Positions 1-12,572 of a stretch of 64,000 bases of DNA are shown here, in pieces; position 1 is the first letter of the stretch; every line of letters starts with the position of its first letter. The position numbers and the translations under genes are program-made. The stretch is taken from NCBI GenBank assembly GCA_038503075.1, contig JBCAML010000007.1, forward strand, positions 186,001 through 250,000. Reading direction: 5' to 3'. The notes under the pieces are model-generated. The model searched no databases, was not told where the DNA came from, and saw only the letters and a program-made list of their open reading frames with translations. This DNA comes from Gyromitra esculenta (Eukaryota; Ascomycota; Pezizomycetes; Pezizales; Discinaceae).

Positions 1-729
1 GAAACCACACCCTTCGGCAGATTTGTGGTGCCAGAAGTATAGATGATTAGTGCACCTCTGTCTGTAAGTTTCTTTGTCCATGTCGGGTCGACCAATTGGA
101 CTTCAGGATCCGCGGACTTTGACCCTCGTTGGAGATGCTGAGTAGCAACATCAAGCTCACAATCACGCTTAAACCCGGGAGAGTCAAATATCTCACTGGT
201 AGTTTCTATGTACTTTTCCGAGGTGATGAATAGGCTTGGGGTAGAGTCGGAGACGACGTAGCGCATTTCTAGTGCTGGATGACTTGTACACAAAGGTACA
301 GCAATAGCGCCAGAAGCAAATATACCTAGCATAGACACTATCAATCATTCACATTAGCTTTCTTAAAGTCCCTCGTAAAGTCATCCAGTAAATAAATAAA
401 TATGTAAAAATCGTACCTACATAATCATACCCATTCTCAACCAAAAACGCAACTCGCTTCTCGTCCAGATCCCGCACTCGACCAGACCCCCTAGGCTTTA
501 AAATCCGATCTTTATACACCGCAGTATCAGCAAGGAGATTCCCATACGTAAAAGATTTCCCAGACTCCGAATGCACAATCGCCGTTTTCGACTTGGGGTG
601 TGAATTTAGTGCTTCAAATATCGGCAGCCGTGGAAGTGTTAATTTCCTCTGTGAGCTAGTTGCGATTGCACGACGGGCCATGAAGCTTCCCAACCGTGGG
701 AAGAACCGAGGAAGACGGCGCAGCATCAT
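1..729 (-). CDS. Malonyl-CoA synthetase-like acyl-CoA synthetase (ACSF3 type), 5' part
   Basis: AMP-forming acyl-CoA synthetase of the ANL superfamily, cut by the window start. Two exons fit: 417-729 and 1-325, with a GT-AG intron at 326-416 rejoining GYDYVG to IFASGAIAVPLC. The N-terminus (MMLRRLPRFFPRLGSF then MARRAIATSS) is basic and lacks acidic residues, as expected of a mitochondrial presequence. The last visible part holds the ATP-binding P-loop YTSGTTNLPKGVV, the family signature. The spacing from AVPL through a variable stretch to the P-loop fits ACSF3/malonyl-CoA synthetases, which activate malonate or methylmalonate in the mitochondrial matrix; this subfamily call is inferred because the acyl pocket lies outside the window. 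The ATG doublet at 724-729 is chosen because the presequence-like region begins there; the frame stays open upstream, so a longer form cannot be excluded. Confidence 0.85.
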
Positions 730-950
730 TTTCGCACTGGGGGAGTAGTTGTTGGAATCCAATTGCAGCCCGACTGACCGTGAGGGAATCGAGCTCTCGG
801 GAGTTTGACGTCGGGATTCGGTTCGTTCGGCAAAACCCTGTCGTAGCTTCTCCGCGCAGTCAGCAAAATTGTTGCGGCTCTTTTCAACCTCATCACATGA
901 TGAAGTTTTTCCAACTTCCCCAACCCCACGTCTGACAAAAAACAAAAAAG
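730..950. promoter_or_regulatory. Shared divergent intergenic region of the acyl-CoA synthetase and BolA genes
   Basis: The two start codons face away from each other with only 221 bp between them, so promoter elements must lie here or inside the transcripts. Both products look mitochondrial, so shared control is plausible but inferred. I recognise no TATA box or specific activator site. The stretch just before the BolA ATG is A-rich, as is common before fungal start codons. Confidence 0.5.
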
Positions 951-1454
951 ATGTTGCGAATGGTGCGAAGATTTGCGAATATGGCAAGCAACACCCCCGT
1001 AGAGGATACCATCAGACAGAAGGTACTGTTCTTCTTTTTCCTCAGCTGCTGATTAGTGTGATGGCATGTAATGACTGTAGTTTTTTTTTTTAACAGATAA
1101 CGACGGCGCTGGCTCCGACGACGTTGGAAATATGGAATGATTCGTCTAAGCATGCGCACCACAAGGCAATGGAGGGGGTGGCGAGTAAAGAGACACATTT
1201 CAGGTAAACATCCATCTGCCACCGAGACCCATACGCTTATCAGCGCGGACTAAGATTGGTGAATAAGGCTCGTTATCACTTCTGCTGCATTCCAATCGAA
1301 GCCTCAGCTTGCTAGACATAGGATCGTCAACGCGTTGTTGAAGGATGAACTTGAGCGGGAAGGTGGGATTCATGCGCTGCAATTGAGAACCCTAACGCCG
1401 GAAGAGGAAGAGAGGTTGATGAATAAGGCGAAAGAGATGGATGGGAAGCCGTGA
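951..1454 (+). CDS. BolA family protein, probably mitochondrial
   Basis: Three exons fit: 951-1022, 1097-1203 and 1268-1454 (121 aa), with GT-AG introns at 1023-1096 (pyrimidine-rich acceptor TTTTTTAACAG) and 1204-1267. The joined protein has the BolA fold in order: a helix VEDTIRQKITTAL, then LEIWNDSSKHAHH, HFRLVITSAAF and QSKPQLARHRIVNALL. The final RHR-I/V-NALL helix and the conserved His before it are hallmarks; BolA proteins bind glutaredoxin-coordinated Fe-S clusters through these residues. The first 11 residues (MLRMVRRFANM) are basic and amphipathic, and a second in-frame ATG at 981 could start a shorter form. This resembles yeast Bol1/Bol3, which help load 4Fe-4S clusters in mitochondria; which of the two it matches is not decidable here. 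Confidence 0.9.
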
Positions 1455-4207
1455 ATGTCTCAGTGGTAATGTTTCAAAACGGAGCTTTTAGTATCTATCT
1501 CATAGGTAGAGCAAAAATTAAAATATCCCTGCATGACTTCTACCCAATAAAAATATGCTATAATATGTATTTACGCCTCCAGACATTTGCTTTATTCAAG
1601 CAGCAGTATCCTCTACCAAACGGTTATCGAGGTCGTTCGTCGAGTGAGACACCATGACTTACTTAGGTTTTCATGGAGTTGGGTACAGGTTTTTATCTTT
1701 GAACACCTCACACTCCGTTACCCACCAACAACATATGGTTATAAAATACATTAAATTTCGATATTCTGTCCAATCTTACAAAGTCTTCCTTCAATCAACA
1801 TCCACATAACTGTAAGTAATACTTTCCAGGTCCAAAGCCATGGCCAGAGAATACAGGCGTCAACGAACAATGAACGAAAATTGAAAATAAAATATATCAA
1901 GTAAGAAACAAAACACGCATGCATCCCCGGAATCCTCTAGATGACACCACAGCTAGCGTAGTAGGGGCATAGAGCCAGTAGATAACGAATAGCCGTTAGA
2001 GGAGAAATAGGTAAAATATAGTCTCCTTCCAAACTGATTTGGTCAACTAGCGCATGCTGAACTTCTTCGCCATAGAGCCGCTCTGGATTAGGATGTTTTG
2101 CCTCTGTGAGTGAATGATATCTGGCTAAATCGATCAAGCGTCTATAATTCCATAGAACGCATGTTTTTCCATGCTTTAAATTTCTTTCCCTAAGTAGCAG
2201 TTTAGTAAAATGGCGATAAATCGAAAAGTATTCGAGATAGAAAAACAGCACATGCGTGAGTTTTGAATAGATCCAAACAGATCCTCATTTACCCAAAGCC
2301 TATCGGGATAACCGGAAATCTCGAATGGAAAACACTAGTCCTACTGTTATAATGCGTATTGTTCAAACCGCCCAGCTGCAGAGTACCACCACCCCACCCA
2401 GTCAGAATCAGGATCTCTCGAATAACAGAGACCTAGCTCCCAAAAAATACATCCCCTTAGCAAAATGTTCAAAAACAATTTTTTGAATTTCTTCCCCCCC
2501 CACCACGAACTTAAGGACGTCAATCCGATCACCCTAACACAAAGCCTTAAGTGCCATTCCGCTTAGAGAACATGTTGTTCATCTTCGCTGGTGGTTTTTC
2601 TCCTCCCTATAAAGCTGGTGAAGATATCTGGTGTGTTAAGTTTGAATGATTTCAATCTCAGCTATGGGATAAATCAGCACCATCCAACATCCAAACTAAC
2701 GTTACATGTAGCCACGAGAGGAGGAGGGAGAGGAGGGAGAACAGCAGAGTAGATACCAACCAAGAAACCCTTCCTAAAAAAAACACGAGTCTAAATAAAA
2801 CCGTGGCATACATGTCCCTCCATACTCCGTGAAACTAGGTATGAATCTGAGTGGTGTGACGACAGGGTGCAACCTCAATATTGCTACCAGTTGGAATGCT
2901 CTTTAGTGAAATAATCCGATGACATGAGAGACACGAATACGGGTGTAAATCTCGTTGTTGCTAGAATAGCACTACTGGAAAAAAACCAGCCCAATCGCGA
3001 ATAAGGTGTTGGGAACCCAGCTGAGCAAAACTAAATGGGGAGGCAAACAACCACCTACTCTTGATGGAGGTTAAACCAGTGTTTCTAGAGAATGTTGCAA
3101 GCTGTTGAATACGCGCGAATGTTCGTGATGGAAATAAAAGCGAGGGAGTGTTTGTGGAGAGACATGCAGACTACAGAAGTGGCGTTAAGGTTTTGGTACC
3201 CGGTTTCAAAATTCACGTGGCCTGCTTGGAGACTTGGAACCTTATCTGATCTGCATGGTTTCACCTGCGACGAGTGATGAGCGATGACCCTCGCTTGGAC
3301 GCACACAACACTCGATCGCTCTGGACCTTGTTGGCCACTCAAAGCCACCTCAACAAGGTCCCGTGGTCAATAAAGGAAGGCAGTTGATACTTGGAGCTCC
3401 TCCATAGGTATTTCCGAGTATGTTTCCTGACACATCGCAGCAGCAGGAACAGATCAAGCGAGAGGAAAAGCAACGCGATGTCCAATCAAAATTGTCAAAT
3501 TTAACGCAGAAGCAAACAAAAAACAAAAAACAAAAAAAAATACCGCCGCCTCTCCAAGCAAGAAACTTTCAACTTCCTTTTCTTCTTTCCTCTTACAGTA
3601 TGTAAAAAGCAGTCCTCTCATGCAAAAAAACATAACAGGAGAAAACACACAATCATAAAAATGCAGGCAGAACAAATCCCCAAACCAAAAAAAAGGAAAA
3701 GCCCGAGCCCGAAAATCAAAAGATCGAAAAGACAGAAGACCAACACCTTACGCAGAAGCAAAAGAAGAAGGTAAAAAAGAAACTTATCAGAAATCACAAA
3801 ACACCCGAAGGAAACATAAGCCAGTAGGAAACAAACGAGATACCACGTGCAAAAGAAACTCCTTCCTCAACCCACCTTCATAGAAACAGTAATAAACCCT
3901 CTGTAAGTACGTTGTTACGTAGTTCCGTATCAGTACACGCGTCAGCCGCCAAAAAAAAAAAAAGTTCTGCCTGAATCGTTCATTCATCTCCATGTATATG
4001 ATGCGCTACGCAACCCACAAGAATCCCACTAAAAATGAAAATTGTCCTATCCATAACCTCATTTGTCGTTCCGTGTCGTTATGGAATGGCCCCAATTTCC
4101 CCTCAAACGTGCACCTGACCAAAGCTGCATAAATCCGCTACATTCGTCATGCCGCAAACCCTAAAGATGGCCTATCTAGTAGCTGCGACCAAAACAAATA
4201 ACAACGC
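1455..4207. other. Intergenic region, no supportable gene
   Basis: Lies between the BolA stop and the PPZ stop. It has A-rich runs around 3520-3540, 3685-3700 and 3950-3963, and one copy of TACATGTA at 2703-2710. Small open frames exist on both strands (for example a 104-codon frame on the minus strand at 1937-2251) but show no domain, splice-supported extension or family motif. I see no RNA gene. Confidence 0.5.
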
Positions 4208-6032
4208 TTAATAACTCTGGGCTGCCATGCTTGCCGGCTGTTGGAAAAGCAAGAGAGTCAGTATTGAGCAACTGTGCAGCCTCAAAAGATAGCTCCTACC
4301 GGGCTTTGATGTATCATTGAGTTCCTCTGACTTCTCCCCTTCTTCATTTGTTGCTTCAATGCCGCAGAATCCAATGGTTTTAGCAGCTCAAAGCTACACA
4401 GTAATTCACCGGATACCGACATGACAGCGCCCCAGTTATCAAATTCCCCGCAATACTGTTGAAACGTCTATTAGCCCCTAGCTCCAATAAAATCATAAAG
4501 ATATTGGGGATAGCTTACGTTTGGCGCTGAGAACACCGTGACCAACGTCCTATCGTTGAAAAACTCATATCCATCCTCAACAACCATGTGTGCTCTACAC
4601 ACCAAGTCGAAATCATGCCGCGCAAGAAAATCCAAAATAACCTTCTTTCCAAAGCAGTAGCTCACGCCCCGTTCATTTTCTTCCCAATCATTCTGCATAT
4701 CCGCCGGATCACTCCACAGGAGGTCGTTCAGTAATCCAAAGTCTGGAACATCCGTTGGTCGCGCAATTTGTCGAATATCATCCATGTGCTGAAGAGAAGG
4801 CGAAAGTCCACCGTGAACACAAAAGATTTTGCCCGCCACTATGGAAGCGATTGGAAGGCAATTGAAGGTGTCAACAAACGTTTTCCAGATCTTGATGTTG
4901 CAGCGGCGCTTGCATTCGTCGTAAAAGCCATACACTATAAATAACAAAAAAAAAGGTTAGTAAGGCGCTCTACTCAAAAAAATCGGGACATGAAGAACTG
5001 ACCTCGTGTAACGTTAGCGCACTCATGGTTCCCTCTCAGCAAGAAAAAGTTCTCTGGAAATTTCAATTTGTAGCACAGAAGCAGGAGAATCGTCTCGAGA
5101 CTCTGCTTGCCCCGGTCCACGTAATCCCCCAAAAACAGATAGTTAGAGTTTGGTGGGAATCCGCACATCTCGAACATGCGAATCAGATCCGTATATTGGC
5201 CATGAACATCTCCAACGATCTTGACAGGGGGACTCAATTCCACCAAAGCTGGTTGTGACAGAAATATTTCCCTAGCCGCGTGGCAAATAGCTGTAATTTC
5301 AGCATTCTTGAGGCATACAGCTTTGGTGACTTTTCCTGCGTAGCCTGCATCGAGAAGACGTGTGATCATATCGTCTAGATCTATGGACTTCAGTGCAGAC
5401 ATCTGCATATGATCCGCTGAGCCGTTTGATGCGTCCTCAGTAGATCCATTTCCTCGGGTAACAGGGTTTATAGCATTCTCCCGTTTAATCAAGATAGATT
5501 CTGTAGGTCTCTGAGAATGGGGTGGCTGCATGGAGCCAGCCCCAGGAGGCGCATCCGAAACGTGATCTACTTCCCTATTCCCACCGTCAAGTGCATGATG
5601 ACCCCTCCCAAGAGATTCGTGAATAGGTGATGGAGGTGGCAGGTCGTTGGTCGAACCATTAGGGGTAGTAGCTGTAGTAGATGGCTCAGAGCTGGGGGCG
5701 GATCTAGCACCGTTGGTTAGGAGAGCAGGGGGGAGGTTGGGATTGGAGCCTCGTGATTCCCGTCGTGAGCGTCCACTGGTGGAAGACTTCACAGACGCTG
5801 CATCCGACTTATCGATTGGAGGATTAAGGACAGGTGCTGAATTTGTAGGACTGTTATCTTTGTCTTTGTTAGATGAGATCTTATTACGGATCGATCCCCG
5901 GAGGGACCTCGTCGATCCTTGAGTATCCGATTTTGAGATCGGCAGGGTGCTTCCATCCGGGCTGAGCGAGGCTGCAGAAGAGCTCGTCGGATTCCCCTTT
6001 CCACCGGATCCTTTTGAAGGCTGCTGGCCCAT
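4208..6032 (-). CDS. PPZ1: PPZ-type serine/threonine protein phosphatase
   Basis: Four exons fit: 5003-6032, 4519-4934, 4300-4455 and 4208-4237 (543 aa; all phases agree). The start MGQQPSK carries a Gly at position 2, the N-myristoylation context known for PPZ enzymes, and is preferred over an upstream in-frame ATG. Residues about 1-215 are Ser/Pro/Thr-rich and disordered, typical of PPZ regulators. The catalytic domain has all metal-site motifs: GDVHGQ (about 274), GDYVDRG (302), RGNHE (333), then VHGG and the SAPNYCGEFDN loop formed by splicing. The C-terminus ends MAAQSY, reached only through a last 30-nt exon. PPZ phosphatases control potassium transport, salt tolerance and cell-wall integrity and are fungus-specific. 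The 5' exon is preceded by a long region without a gene, so a long leader is possible. Confidence 0.93.
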
Positions 6033-7030
6033 TCTATGTTGTGGCAATCAACTCACGTGAACTTGGGCAGCGGGGTGTGAAGGTTATGTTTATCGAAGGT
6101 GATAGCCTCGGAGCGAAGAGGTGTAGACGACGAGATGACGGATGATGGGGGTGTGTGGATGGGGGGTCTAGTTAAGAGTGTGGCTGATCGGTGGCAAATA
6201 AAGTGAGAGGTGTGTAGTGATAGAGCCAAGGATCCTCGACTCAACGGGCTGGGCTGGGCTGTAGGCAAGGCAACAAGGAAGATTTGGGGGGAGGCTTTGT
6301 TAAGGAGGTTCAAAGAGCGAATTTAAGAAAAGGAGAAACTGGCTCTCAATGATGGGCTTCGTCTTGAAAGTCGCTCCGTGATGCCCAAGTGATATGTTAC
6401 AGATAGGAAGAGGAGGAAGAGGAGGAAGAAAGGGTGAGGATGGGCGGTGGTGGTCCGTGAAGGAGTCCGTGTTGTTAGTTGGCTCGCAGTCAGAGGAGAT
6501 GGGAGAACGTGTCTTGTTCCTCCAGCAGCAATTCGATGGCGAGACGGTCGTCGCTATAGTATGTAGAGCACTGAGCTTGTTAGTATCCGAGAGTCTGCCT
6601 GGCAGGTACAGACAGCAAGTGTGATAAAGAAAGGAGGGGGGGTTGGTATTGGGGAGAAAGCCGCGATTGTGGCAGTTGATGGGGAAGAGACGGAGGAAGA
6701 CGGAGAACAGGTTCGGGGTCCGGGAGATAAGCTCCCCCTCCTAGTTCTTCTCATCCTGCTTCTTTCTCTCTGCTTGTCGCACGTTTTCGCTACAACAAGC
6801 GAGACTCGCTCGCCAATCCGGGAAACCCGTTATAGAAGAATGGCCGATAGCTAAAACTCACCTTAGTTGATGTGTATCGAGCTCCGTTGACCAAGCTGTC
6901 GCTGTCTACCGCTGCAATTTGATTTGGTGAGGGTTTCAGAATAGAGCTCACGCATGTAATTTCTCGGCGAGGGGGGAGGGGAAGGGAACGGTAGAAGATG
7001 GTGGTGGGAGGTTGGTGATGGTGATGGAGG
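6033..7030. other. Upstream/leader region of the PPZ gene
   Basis: Purine/pyrimidine-skewed DNA with G-rich runs on the plus strand (for example near 6400-6450, 6630-6660 and 6970-7020). Short frames occur on both strands, including an 86-codon minus frame ending at 6053, 21 nt before the PPZ start, but it lacks an ATG at its 5' end. Best read as promoter plus 5' leader; no intron is proven. Confidence 0.4.
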
Positions 7031-10000
7031 GATGGATGTGCGCCACGGAGAGAGAAAAATAATATGGGAGGGGGAAGTTTCAGTTGGATCAGTTCAGTTA
7101 CTGTGCATACTATGTGGGCATGTTAAGTATCTATGTTACGTACGCCCAGGTGATGCCTGCGTCCAATTGCGAGCTGATCTCGGTGAAAAAGCAACGGCAG
7201 TTATCCAGATTCAACGAGACCGAAACAAAGCCCGTTATCGGGAACCCGAGAGCGAGAGCTTTCAAGCGCAAAGGTTCAAAGCCAGCCTGATATGGCTGCC
7301 TTGAACGCCAGTGCGATAAGTCTGATAAATACATGTAGTCACGCACCATCCACCACGCCTCGGAGAAACCGCTGGTTAGCAGTAAACCCGTTCGCTCGGT
7401 CAGCGAAGTGTCCGAATCTCCGGTATCGAATGACACAGCTTCAAACACAGGCACATTCATCACCATTCTATGAAAACAATTCGACTCACAGCAAAACATC
7501 TGCTGCTCGAAAGAGAATCAATTAGATCTACATGTATCTCTGGCGAAGAATCGACATCGCTGATAATCGAGCACGGGTAGGGTGCCGCCGGCTGAATAAA
7601 ATTCTTCTTCTGTTCCTCCGGGCAGATGTTCAACTCCCATCATCGCACAAATGCACTTCGTTCAATGCTGTCACACCCGCTGAATTGAGCCGCTACAGAA
7701 ACGGGAGGAGGCATTGGAGGGAACGCCCCATCACGGCCTGAGGCTCTGTTACACGACCTCAGCGAAGACTGCCCACGGAATATGAATGGAAGAGAGGACA
7801 AGAACAAAGCGAATAGAAACTCGGAATGAAACATCACAGCCTGGGTGCCCCAAAAGTTAATCAACTGTCCCCATTAACTAGCGATTTACTTTCTGTATAA
7901 CCGACGCATCTGCATGATTAAAGCTGTTATCCGTTAAAAACCCATGGGTCAGAAAAAAAACCAAGCACATGGTCGTGACGGGTTATATATCTAACCCCAT
8001 ATATCATATATTGATGCATACCAAGAGAAAAAAAAAAAGGCCCAGAGCACTGCATAAATTGGCCCGTTGGTAATACCCTCTCAACGTCGGTTCTTTGGTT
8101 TTTGATTCCTCCTCTTTTCGCAGAGGGACAAAGAGAGAGATCCCATTCTCACGATTCCTTGGTCACGAGTCCAGCGCACGATGTCTGTGAGTTTGTACTC
8201 CGCAACCAAAGAAAGCAAGCAAATGCAGATGTACCCCTGCAAGTGGCCGCCTCGACACTCTTGAAGCTATCCTAGTGACATGCGCTGTTCGCAACAATGT
8301 CCAGAAGAATAAATACCTACCTGTTACCGAGGCGGGGTAGCTGTAATTGATGGTCATATGGTTTATGTGGATGGAACAGTACACGATGTCATCCAAGATT
8401 ATTATTATTATTTCCTGCAACGAGATGATAACACGTTTGCGATAGAGTATAAGTAGGCCAACGCGCACTATTGGTAAATACCACCTTCTTTCTTTCCGAG
8501 GCCCGCAGAAGAAGGCTAAAAGAATGACATGGAACACGGTCGAGGTGTGCGGTTTTTTCTCTCTCCGCAAGGGGGTGGTGACTCATGTACGAAGAGCCGC
8601 ATATGTATAGTTATTTACTCTGCCCGTGGCTCAATTGAAGGGAATCGATACTTATCACGATGCCCTGGTTGTGGGTTGTGATATTGGCGCATAACCCTCT
8701 AGATGTGAGTAGGCCGGCGACATGAGATACCGGAGTTGATTTAATCAAACTCGAGTTGAACTTACCGCTTTAGTTGGCTGTGAGTTATTGACCTTGCTCT
8801 ATTGGAATTTCCGTGGCTCTGGGTACTGACTGGGCGTCAGGGGGTGACAAGCTGAGCTGAAGTGTGGCATCATCTTATAAACCTCCCACGTTTTTGACAA
8901 AACTAAATTCGTCAAGATTTCGAAAACGCTAGCCGCAGACGACTCAGCTGGGGTGTGGATCACGATAGTCTGATCGGCTAGCTCGGGGAGGGCGTAATAC
9001 GCAACTTCACTGCCTATCACTCGTGGTATTTATTGCTGAGCAAGATTCGTGCTGCAGACAAAGGCGAGACCAACGGCTTTTTAAGAGCTATGTTTCATGA
9101 AAACACTAACAGCCGCTCCCTAGCCCTGCTGGTGGCAACATGAAGAAAAATAAAATTCCCCGATAAGCGACGGGGGTGTTTATCGCAGCATGCACAGGAA
9201 CGGGATTTCTAACGGTCCAAGCCTATTCTCGCTTGCTGTCTTGGCTCAAATCTTGGAAACAGGGATTTGCTCAGACACGACAGTATCGGGCAATGCGCAC
9301 GGCCTATTCATGTCGCAGGGTTTAAATTTCCCGATTTTTACCTCCATACCCGAGGCTGAACAGGGATTTGTGGCGATAATTGAGAACCAAGTTTCGGATG
9401 GCATTCCGTTGTAATCAAAGGAATGAACGTTTATGAGGATGAACGAACGTGAAAATTCATTTCGCAGGGATGATATAGCTCTGTTTAACTGCGGGCCTTG
9501 TCTGGCCTTTGAGCTGGTGAGAAATGGCTGGAAAAAATACGGAGAAGAAGTAATGCTGGGTGAGTTTTGGACGATTTTAGTCACATGAGATCACTCGATA
9601 GATATCGTTACCCAAACTCTATGCTTTGATGAGGGGTGGGCTTTTGGTATCTTAAATTCCTCGTGAGAAGCATCTTCACGAACAACTTTGTGTTGAATAC
9701 GCTGGATTAACTCTTAGCCCTAAACCCGCAGTCTACAGAACCAACTTCACATCCGAAAATTATTTGGATACTTGTTATACAAAGCTGTCCTCTCGCCGAA
9801 GAGTTTCTCAGAAACTAGCCGCAAATTTATCTAACACAATATACTATTGAAAATCGATGAAAGATTCCCAGTGAGGAAATAGAGATACTGCCGTGTTTCG
9901 CAATAAATAATTGTCCTGACTCCTAATTCCATAGCCTAGGGCTTCAAAAGAGCACTTTAAAGTCTCAGGCATCTCGTCTGGATCACCCAATTGCATCCCG

Positions 10001-12572
10001 GTAAGATATTGAAGGGCCTCAAACACCACGTGACGAGACTGATTGGTAGGCGATTTCTTATAGGCACCCTCAAGGGATTTGGTCGCTCGAATAGACCCCC
10101 GCAAAAGGGCACAAAAAAATTTCCTCGGCTTTCCAATTTCAGTATAGCCTCGAACCGCCTCTACTGGTCCTTCTGGATGGCTAGAATTTCTCTAGACTCA
10201 ACAACGCAGAGCGAACAATTGCATAAATCCCCCCCCAGAGGGTCTCTTGTCGAATACTGACGTCAGCGGCGCGGCATACGCCAATGTGATACCCTCGCCT
10301 TTTTTTGATAATATTGTTGGCTCGTATAATCGTCATCCTCGGAGAAGGAGCAACGAGCCGGTCCTGCACCGCGGTATGCACCGTTGATTAGTGCCGGCAT
10401 GCACACACTGGTGCTGCTATGCGGTTTCTTCACTTCTAGAGTGTTTTTAGTGGCTGGGCTAGGCGTGGAGTAACCGAAGGAATTGGGGCTTTGGATTCGT
10501 GGGTGAGGGGTCTGGGAGTAGTCTCGTACGTACCTAGCCCCTCTCACGCAACAGCCAATGACAGTAGGAGATGGGAACGAGCCTAGGTCTGGTGTGAGTT
10601 AGTATTTATTGCGTGTAACTTGCGTGGGGGGGGATATACGTATCGGTGGTTGGTTTACACCAACTTCATTTCCTGCGTTGTTTTATAGCTTCTAGAAAAG
10701 GGTTGCAAGGACTCTTCCGATGTAAACGGGTTCTGATATAGCTTTCGAACAACCTCAGTAATTAGCTGAGATGTGTTGCTTAATTCCATCCGGCCAAGCT
10801 TAACAAGTCCTTTTGTTTCCTTGGAGTGAGCACTCTCATCTCCTCGAATTTATACTTTCGATTTGCTCCTCCTGGAGGCCTTGATATATTCTGTGGAGCA
10901 TACCCTTGGTTTTTTTTATTTCCAATGTATGATTTTACATCGGCCATTAGCCGGGACTTGCAGTCTTTAAATTTTCTGGCTAGATAGAGGGTTTTTGCTC
11001 CACGGGATGGGACATTTTCGTTTGCGGTGTTGAATTTTAGGATGTTTTCGGCGGCTTCGATACTGTTTGTGTAGCTGTTGAATGTTGAAGTTAGCTTGGG
11101 GGGATTACTAGGATGCTAAGCAAAAGTTTGGGGCCATGTAAATGAACCGTGGCTATACGATGGAAATAAAGGCGGGCTTAAGCTAAAACGGGATCCATAC
11201 TAACCATTCGATAAACCCATAGAACTCTCACCACCTCGAATAATAGTATTTCCGTCCTCCCTCCAGTAGTCATTGTCTTATCAACTTAGGCGATACGCGC
11301 GGCTATCATCGGTTCTTAGAAATACAACATTAGAGAGGTCCAGCTGTATTCGCCTTATAGAACGTTAAGAATCTGGCATAGTCTCGGGGAGTATTGTCAT
11401 TGGGGTCTGGTCTGGATACGTGTTATACGATAAGTACGAACTAGGTAGTTACGATGGTTAGTCTCAGATACGTACTGTGTACTTGTGGGAAGGCTTATAC
11501 CCAGAAACCCTAGAAAAAACCCCCCCCGGGAACATCCATATTTTTCCACGGCCTGTAAAAGGTGAGCTTTTTGTTGAAGACGATGGAAATATATCGCGTC
11601 GAGTAGGTAGAACGCCTAAGTTATAATCCACATCTCAGACCTATCTTTTATCTAGCACACTACTGATAGGCAAGTACCCGCATTACTCAAACCTCACCGC
11701 AATAAATCCACCCTGTATAAGCTTGTAGCTACAGTAAGGCTTAATTTACCATCTATTATAACCCTCGAAACACCCCCAACCGGGGCAAAGCTAGTCCTAT
11801 TCCCTAAAACAGCCGCGTGTAAGTTGGCGATGCGACATCCCTGGCTGTAGTCCCATCCTTGGCGCACCCGATTGGGGTCCTGGTCGATTCCGATTTGTAG
11901 CTGACTGAATGGCGGATCTGATAAGATTTGTCATGATCCATCACTCGTGTCAACTACCGAATAGCGCGCCCGCCTTCTAGCAATAATAGGTAGGGGGCTG
12001 ATGCGGTTGGTTTAGGCAGCCGGGACGGGTGACGGGCTTTGAGGTTGGATTTTGGGGTCTTGGGGTTTTCGGATCTCGGGGATAAGTTGGTGGAATGAGA
12101 CTGGTAGGTAGTAATCGGCCGAGAAGGGAGGGCCGGAGTTATACAATGTCCAGGCTGAGAAGGCGGTCGGCTTGTGGTATATCCGCGTTATACAAGCCAG
12201 TCTATATGGATCTGTGGCTGTAGTTGTATGTTTAGTAAGTTAAGTGATTCGTTGAGTACTAATCGACATCACCATATGGGAGACCAAACACAAGGGTTCC
12301 GTATAAACATCACAAGACATCACTCGCACGATATCCAACCTCTGGCCTTGAACTCTACAGGTTCCCGTTAACCTCAATCACATAGCATATGATAAGTCTA
12401 AATCAAACCTTCATTACTACATGTACCCATCAACCAAAGATTAAAATTACATATGTACTGAAGCAATGCCTCATCTAAAAATACAGCCCCCCTCTATCCG
12501 TCTAGGACTATTAACAGCACCTCCCAGCCCTCAACCCCCAACCACTAAAATACAAGTAAAAGCACACTGTAA
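7031..12572. other. Gene-poor region
   Basis: I find no gene with conserved motifs. It holds three TACATGTA palindromes (7330, 7529, 12418), a minus-strand open frame at 9844-10195 listed separately, and a short stretch at 10537-10575 that matches 45368-45427. Frames are short and often overlap on both strands. The stretch 10.6-12.2 kb is dense in stops in all frames. Decayed transposon sequence is likely but not demonstrated. Confidence 0.4.
9844..10195 (-). other. Orphan open frame, possible exon or gene relic
   Basis: A frame of about 117 codons without an initiating ATG at its 5' end, ending in a stop at 9844-9846. Its composition is protein-like (EALQYLTGMQLGDPDEMPET, then FEALGYGIRSQDNYLLRN) with no low-complexity bias, which suggests a terminal exon or a fragment of a once-functional gene. 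I do not recognise a family and found no convincing upstream exon. The surroundings are gene-poor. Confidence 0.25.

Noticed and set aside
1937..2251. 104-codon minus-strand frame
   Set aside because: No recognisable family, no splice-supported extension, AT-rich context.
4238..4299. PPZ ending at the in-frame stop after HQSPVGAIF
   Set aside because: Splicing to 4237 gives the conserved fungal ending MAAQSY, so the read-through stop is intronic.
7131..7499. 122-codon minus-strand frame overlapping 90-codon plus frames
   Set aside because: Open on both strands with no motif; no upstream or downstream exon fits. Treated as chance.
7985..8005. Near-palindrome GGGTTATATATCTAACCC
   Set aside because: Short, imperfect and AT-centred; likely chance.
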